A stretch of 14,207 bases of DNA, taken from the NCBI GenBank assembly GCA_012515455.1, contig JAAYYJ010000129.1:1-14207 (forward strand), written 5' to 3'. The DNA is from Oligosphaeraceae bacterium (GTDB lineage Bacteria; Verrucomicrobiota; Lentisphaeria; Oligosphaerales; Oligosphaeraceae). The first letter of the stretch is position 1. Each line of letters begins with the position of its first letter. Below are positions 12,800 to 14,207 of the stretch, piece after piece. Both the position numbers and the translations under genes were made by a program. Under the pieces are notes generated by a model. The model ran no database searches. It was not told the DNA's origin and saw only the letters and a list, made by a program, of their open reading frames with translations.

Positions 12800-14207
12800 A
12801 TGGCCAAAAAATTGTTCCTATTTCTTTTTTCCCTGCTTTTTGCGGGGCCGGCAGGCATTATGGCAGAAAATGTGGTCCAGGAATTGCCGCTCTCCGGTTG
12901 GCAGCAGCGCAGCTGGTCTACGGCTGGTGTCCCGACCCTGGTGGCACTGCCGGCGGCCTCTCCGGGCCTGAACATGCCGGTGAGCTTCCCCGGACGACAG
13001 GAGTTCCTGACTACCGCTTTCGGGACCGCGAGTGACTGGGCCCGGGCTACCCATCTGGAACTGCGCCTGGCGATCCCGGAAAGGATGCCACAGAGCGCCC
13101 GGCTGGCGGTTTTTGCCCGGGACCGGGATTTTTTGTGGCGCCAGGTCCGGCTGCCGGTGACCCGTGATGCTGCCGGGCAGATGCGCTTGCTCTTGCCCAT
13201 CGCCGGGCGGGTTGCGGAGGACACCTGGTCGGGCGTGGGCCATTCCCGGCCCTGGAATGCCTTGACCTGCGCGCTGCTGCTGGAAATCGGTTGTGCCTGG
13301 GAGCTGGAGACCGGTGCCAGCGAGTCTTTCACCGGCACGGCCGAGCTGCTGGCGCTGCGGCTGCTGCAGGAGGAACCGCCGCCGCAGCAGCAGGTGTACG
13401 ACTTGTCGTTTGCGCCCCGCCGCCCCTTTGTGGGCGGACGCATCGAGTTCAGTTTTCGCCTGAGCACCTGGCCGCAGCAGCCCTTTTCCTGGGACTCTGC
13501 CCAGATCAGTGCTGCGATCACTCTGCCTAACGGCCAGACGGAGAACATCGCCGGATTTTATTATGAGGATTTTCTCTATGATGCCAGCGAATGGGACAAG
13601 ACCCGCTGTCTGACCCCGGCTGGCAAGCCGTGCTATAAATTGCGCTACTGCCCCCGCCTGGAAGGGGAGCATTCCATCCAGATTTCCGCCACTGTCGACG
13701 GCCGGGAAATACCCTTTGCACCCATGACTTTCACGGCTCGCGAGGACGTCCGGCCCTGGCCGGGATTTGTGCGCTGCGATCCCCAGCACAAAGCCTTCCT
13801 GAAGTTCGATAACGGTGCTCCCTTCTGGGGCCTGGGGGTAAATGTCCGCTCGCCTTTCGACAACCGTTATCAGCAGGTGGCGCCGTATTCCAACTGGCAG
13901 GATATGGGGCTGTCGGCTTATGAGCATTTGTTCCGCAAATATCGCCAGCAGGGCATCAATGTGGTCGAGGTCTGGATGTCGTCTTGGTGGCTGGCCCTGG
14001 AGTGGATCAACGACGCACCGGGCTTCCATGGTGTCGGTCATTACAACCAGTACCGGGCCTGGATGCTCGACTATATCCTGAAGCTGGCTGAAGAGAATGA
14101 CATCTACCTGATTCTGGCCCTGAACAACCACGGCAAATTCGGGATGGTCTATGACACTGAATGGGATCGCAATCCGTACAATGTCAAATGCGGGGGCTTC
14201 CTGGAAC
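12800..14207 (+). CDS. Secreted GH-A-like glycoside hydrolase with DUF5060-like domain, 3'-truncated
   Basis: The frame is open from ATG 12800 to the right edge, with 469 residues visible. The start gives a clear signal peptide: KK, a hydrophobic core of Leu/Phe (5-18) and a likely signal peptidase I site after A22 (GIMA/EN). Residues about 25-190 look like a beta-sandwich, possibly carbohydrate binding. Residues about 198-312 resemble DUF5060 (FAPRRPFVGGRIEFSFRL, AITLPNGQ, GFYYEDF, LRYCPRLEGEHSI). From about 322 a TIM-barrel start appears: GFVRCDPQHKAFLKFDNG, FWGLGVNVRS, then YEHLFRKYRQQGINVVEVWM and LDYILKLAEENDIYLILAL, as in cellulase-like clan GH-A enzymes. The catalytic acids probably lie beyond the window. 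It should act outside the cytoplasm on a polysaccharide. The ribosome site is poor: no purine-rich block lies within 12 bases. A long minus-strand frame opposite it is a shadow. Confidence 0.82.
   Translation, partial: MAKKLFLFLFSLLFAGPAGIMAENVVQELPLSGWQQRSWSTAGVPTLVALPAASPGLNMPVSFPGRQEFLTTAFGTASDWARATHLELRLAIPERMPQSARLAVFARDRDFLWRQVRLPVTRDAAGQMRLLLPIAGRVAEDTWSGVGHSRPWNALTCALLLEIGCAWELETGASESFTGTAELLALRLLQEEPPPQQQVYDLSFAPRRPFVGGRIEFSFRLSTWPQQPFSWDSAQISAAITLPNGQTENIAGFYYEDFLYDASEWDKTRCLTPAGKPCYKLRYCPRLEGEHSIQISATVDGREIPFAPMTFTAREDVRPWPGFVRCDPQHKAFLKFDNGAPFWGLGVNVRSPFDNRYQQVAPYSNWQDMGLSAYEHLFRKYRQQGINVVEVWMSSWWLALEWINDAPGFHGVGHYNQYRAWMLDYILKLAEENDIYLILALNNHGKFGMVYDTEWDRNPYNVKCGGFLE

Noticed and set aside
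12818..14131. 437-residue minus-strand open frame opposite the secreted glycosidase
   Set aside because: Its translation is low in recognisable motifs and rich in Arg, Gly, Pro and Gln, while the plus strand gives a signal peptide and conserved domains. It is a by-product of high-GC codon bias.
1..14207. Mobile elements, CRISPR arrays, tRNA or rRNA genes
   Set aside because: No transposase or integrase motifs, no regularly spaced direct repeats and no tRNA-like or rRNA-like sequence were found by reading both strands.

Overview
The window is about 60% GC by eye, densely coded, and reads as chromosomal DNA of an anaerobic or gut-type polysaccharide degrader. The family mix (a PL26/YetA-like pectin lyase, L-rhamnose isomerase, an SGNH esterase-like enzyme, Gfo/Idh/MocA oxidoreductases and a secreted GH-A-like glycosidase with a DUF5060-like domain) resembles Lentisphaerota or another PVC-superphylum lineage. 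That taxonomic guess is inference; there is no rRNA or other marker gene here.

Layout. (1) 1-2874, plus strand: the 3' part of a large exo-rhamnogalacturonan-lyase-like gene, cut by the left edge. (2) 3018-5483, plus: an 821-residue fusion of an M28-like aminopeptidase domain, a winged-helix-like linker and an AAC(3)-type N-acetyltransferase. (3) 8330 down to 5487, minus: a compact three-gene operon, rhaA, an SGNH/GDSL hydrolase and a hypoxanthine-DNA-glycosylase-like gene, separated by 9-bp gaps. It ends 3 bp from the convergent fusion gene. (4) 8331-8540: a divergent control region with a perfect 8+8 palindrome on the rhaA side and a GC-rich hairpin in the leader of the rightward genes. (5) 8541-12691, plus: a ThiD-fold kinase with the two cysteines of the CC-type pyridoxal kinases, a small HNH protein, a short Gfo/Idh/MocA oxidoreductase, a class I fumarase alpha-like subunit and a second Gfo/Idh/MocA oxidoreductase. 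Most are spaced as an operon. (6) 12800 to the right edge, plus: the 5' part of a secreted glycoside hydrolase with a clear signal peptide.

How it may work together. PL26 enzymes release unsaturated galacturonosyl-rhamnose from rhamnogalacturonan I, RhaA turns free L-rhamnose into L-rhamnulose, and an SGNH esterase could remove acetyl groups. The left two thirds of the window therefore plausibly serve rhamnose-containing pectin or a similar polymer, but no rhamnulokinase, rhamnulose-phosphate aldolase, transporter or regulator is visible. The Gfo/Idh enzymes could oxidise sugars or sugar acids beside the fumarase-like dehydratase subunit; this is weaker inference.

Oddest points: the peptidase/acetyltransferase fusion with an Asp-to-Asn change at a metal-bridging position, the fumarase alpha subunit with no beta subunit beside it and Ile where the PRHGAS-type active-site His lies, the CC-type kinase signature, and the palindrome before rhaA. 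I found no rRNA, tRNA, CRISPR array, insertion sequence or convincing intrinsic terminator. No gene-free stretch exceeds 300 bases.
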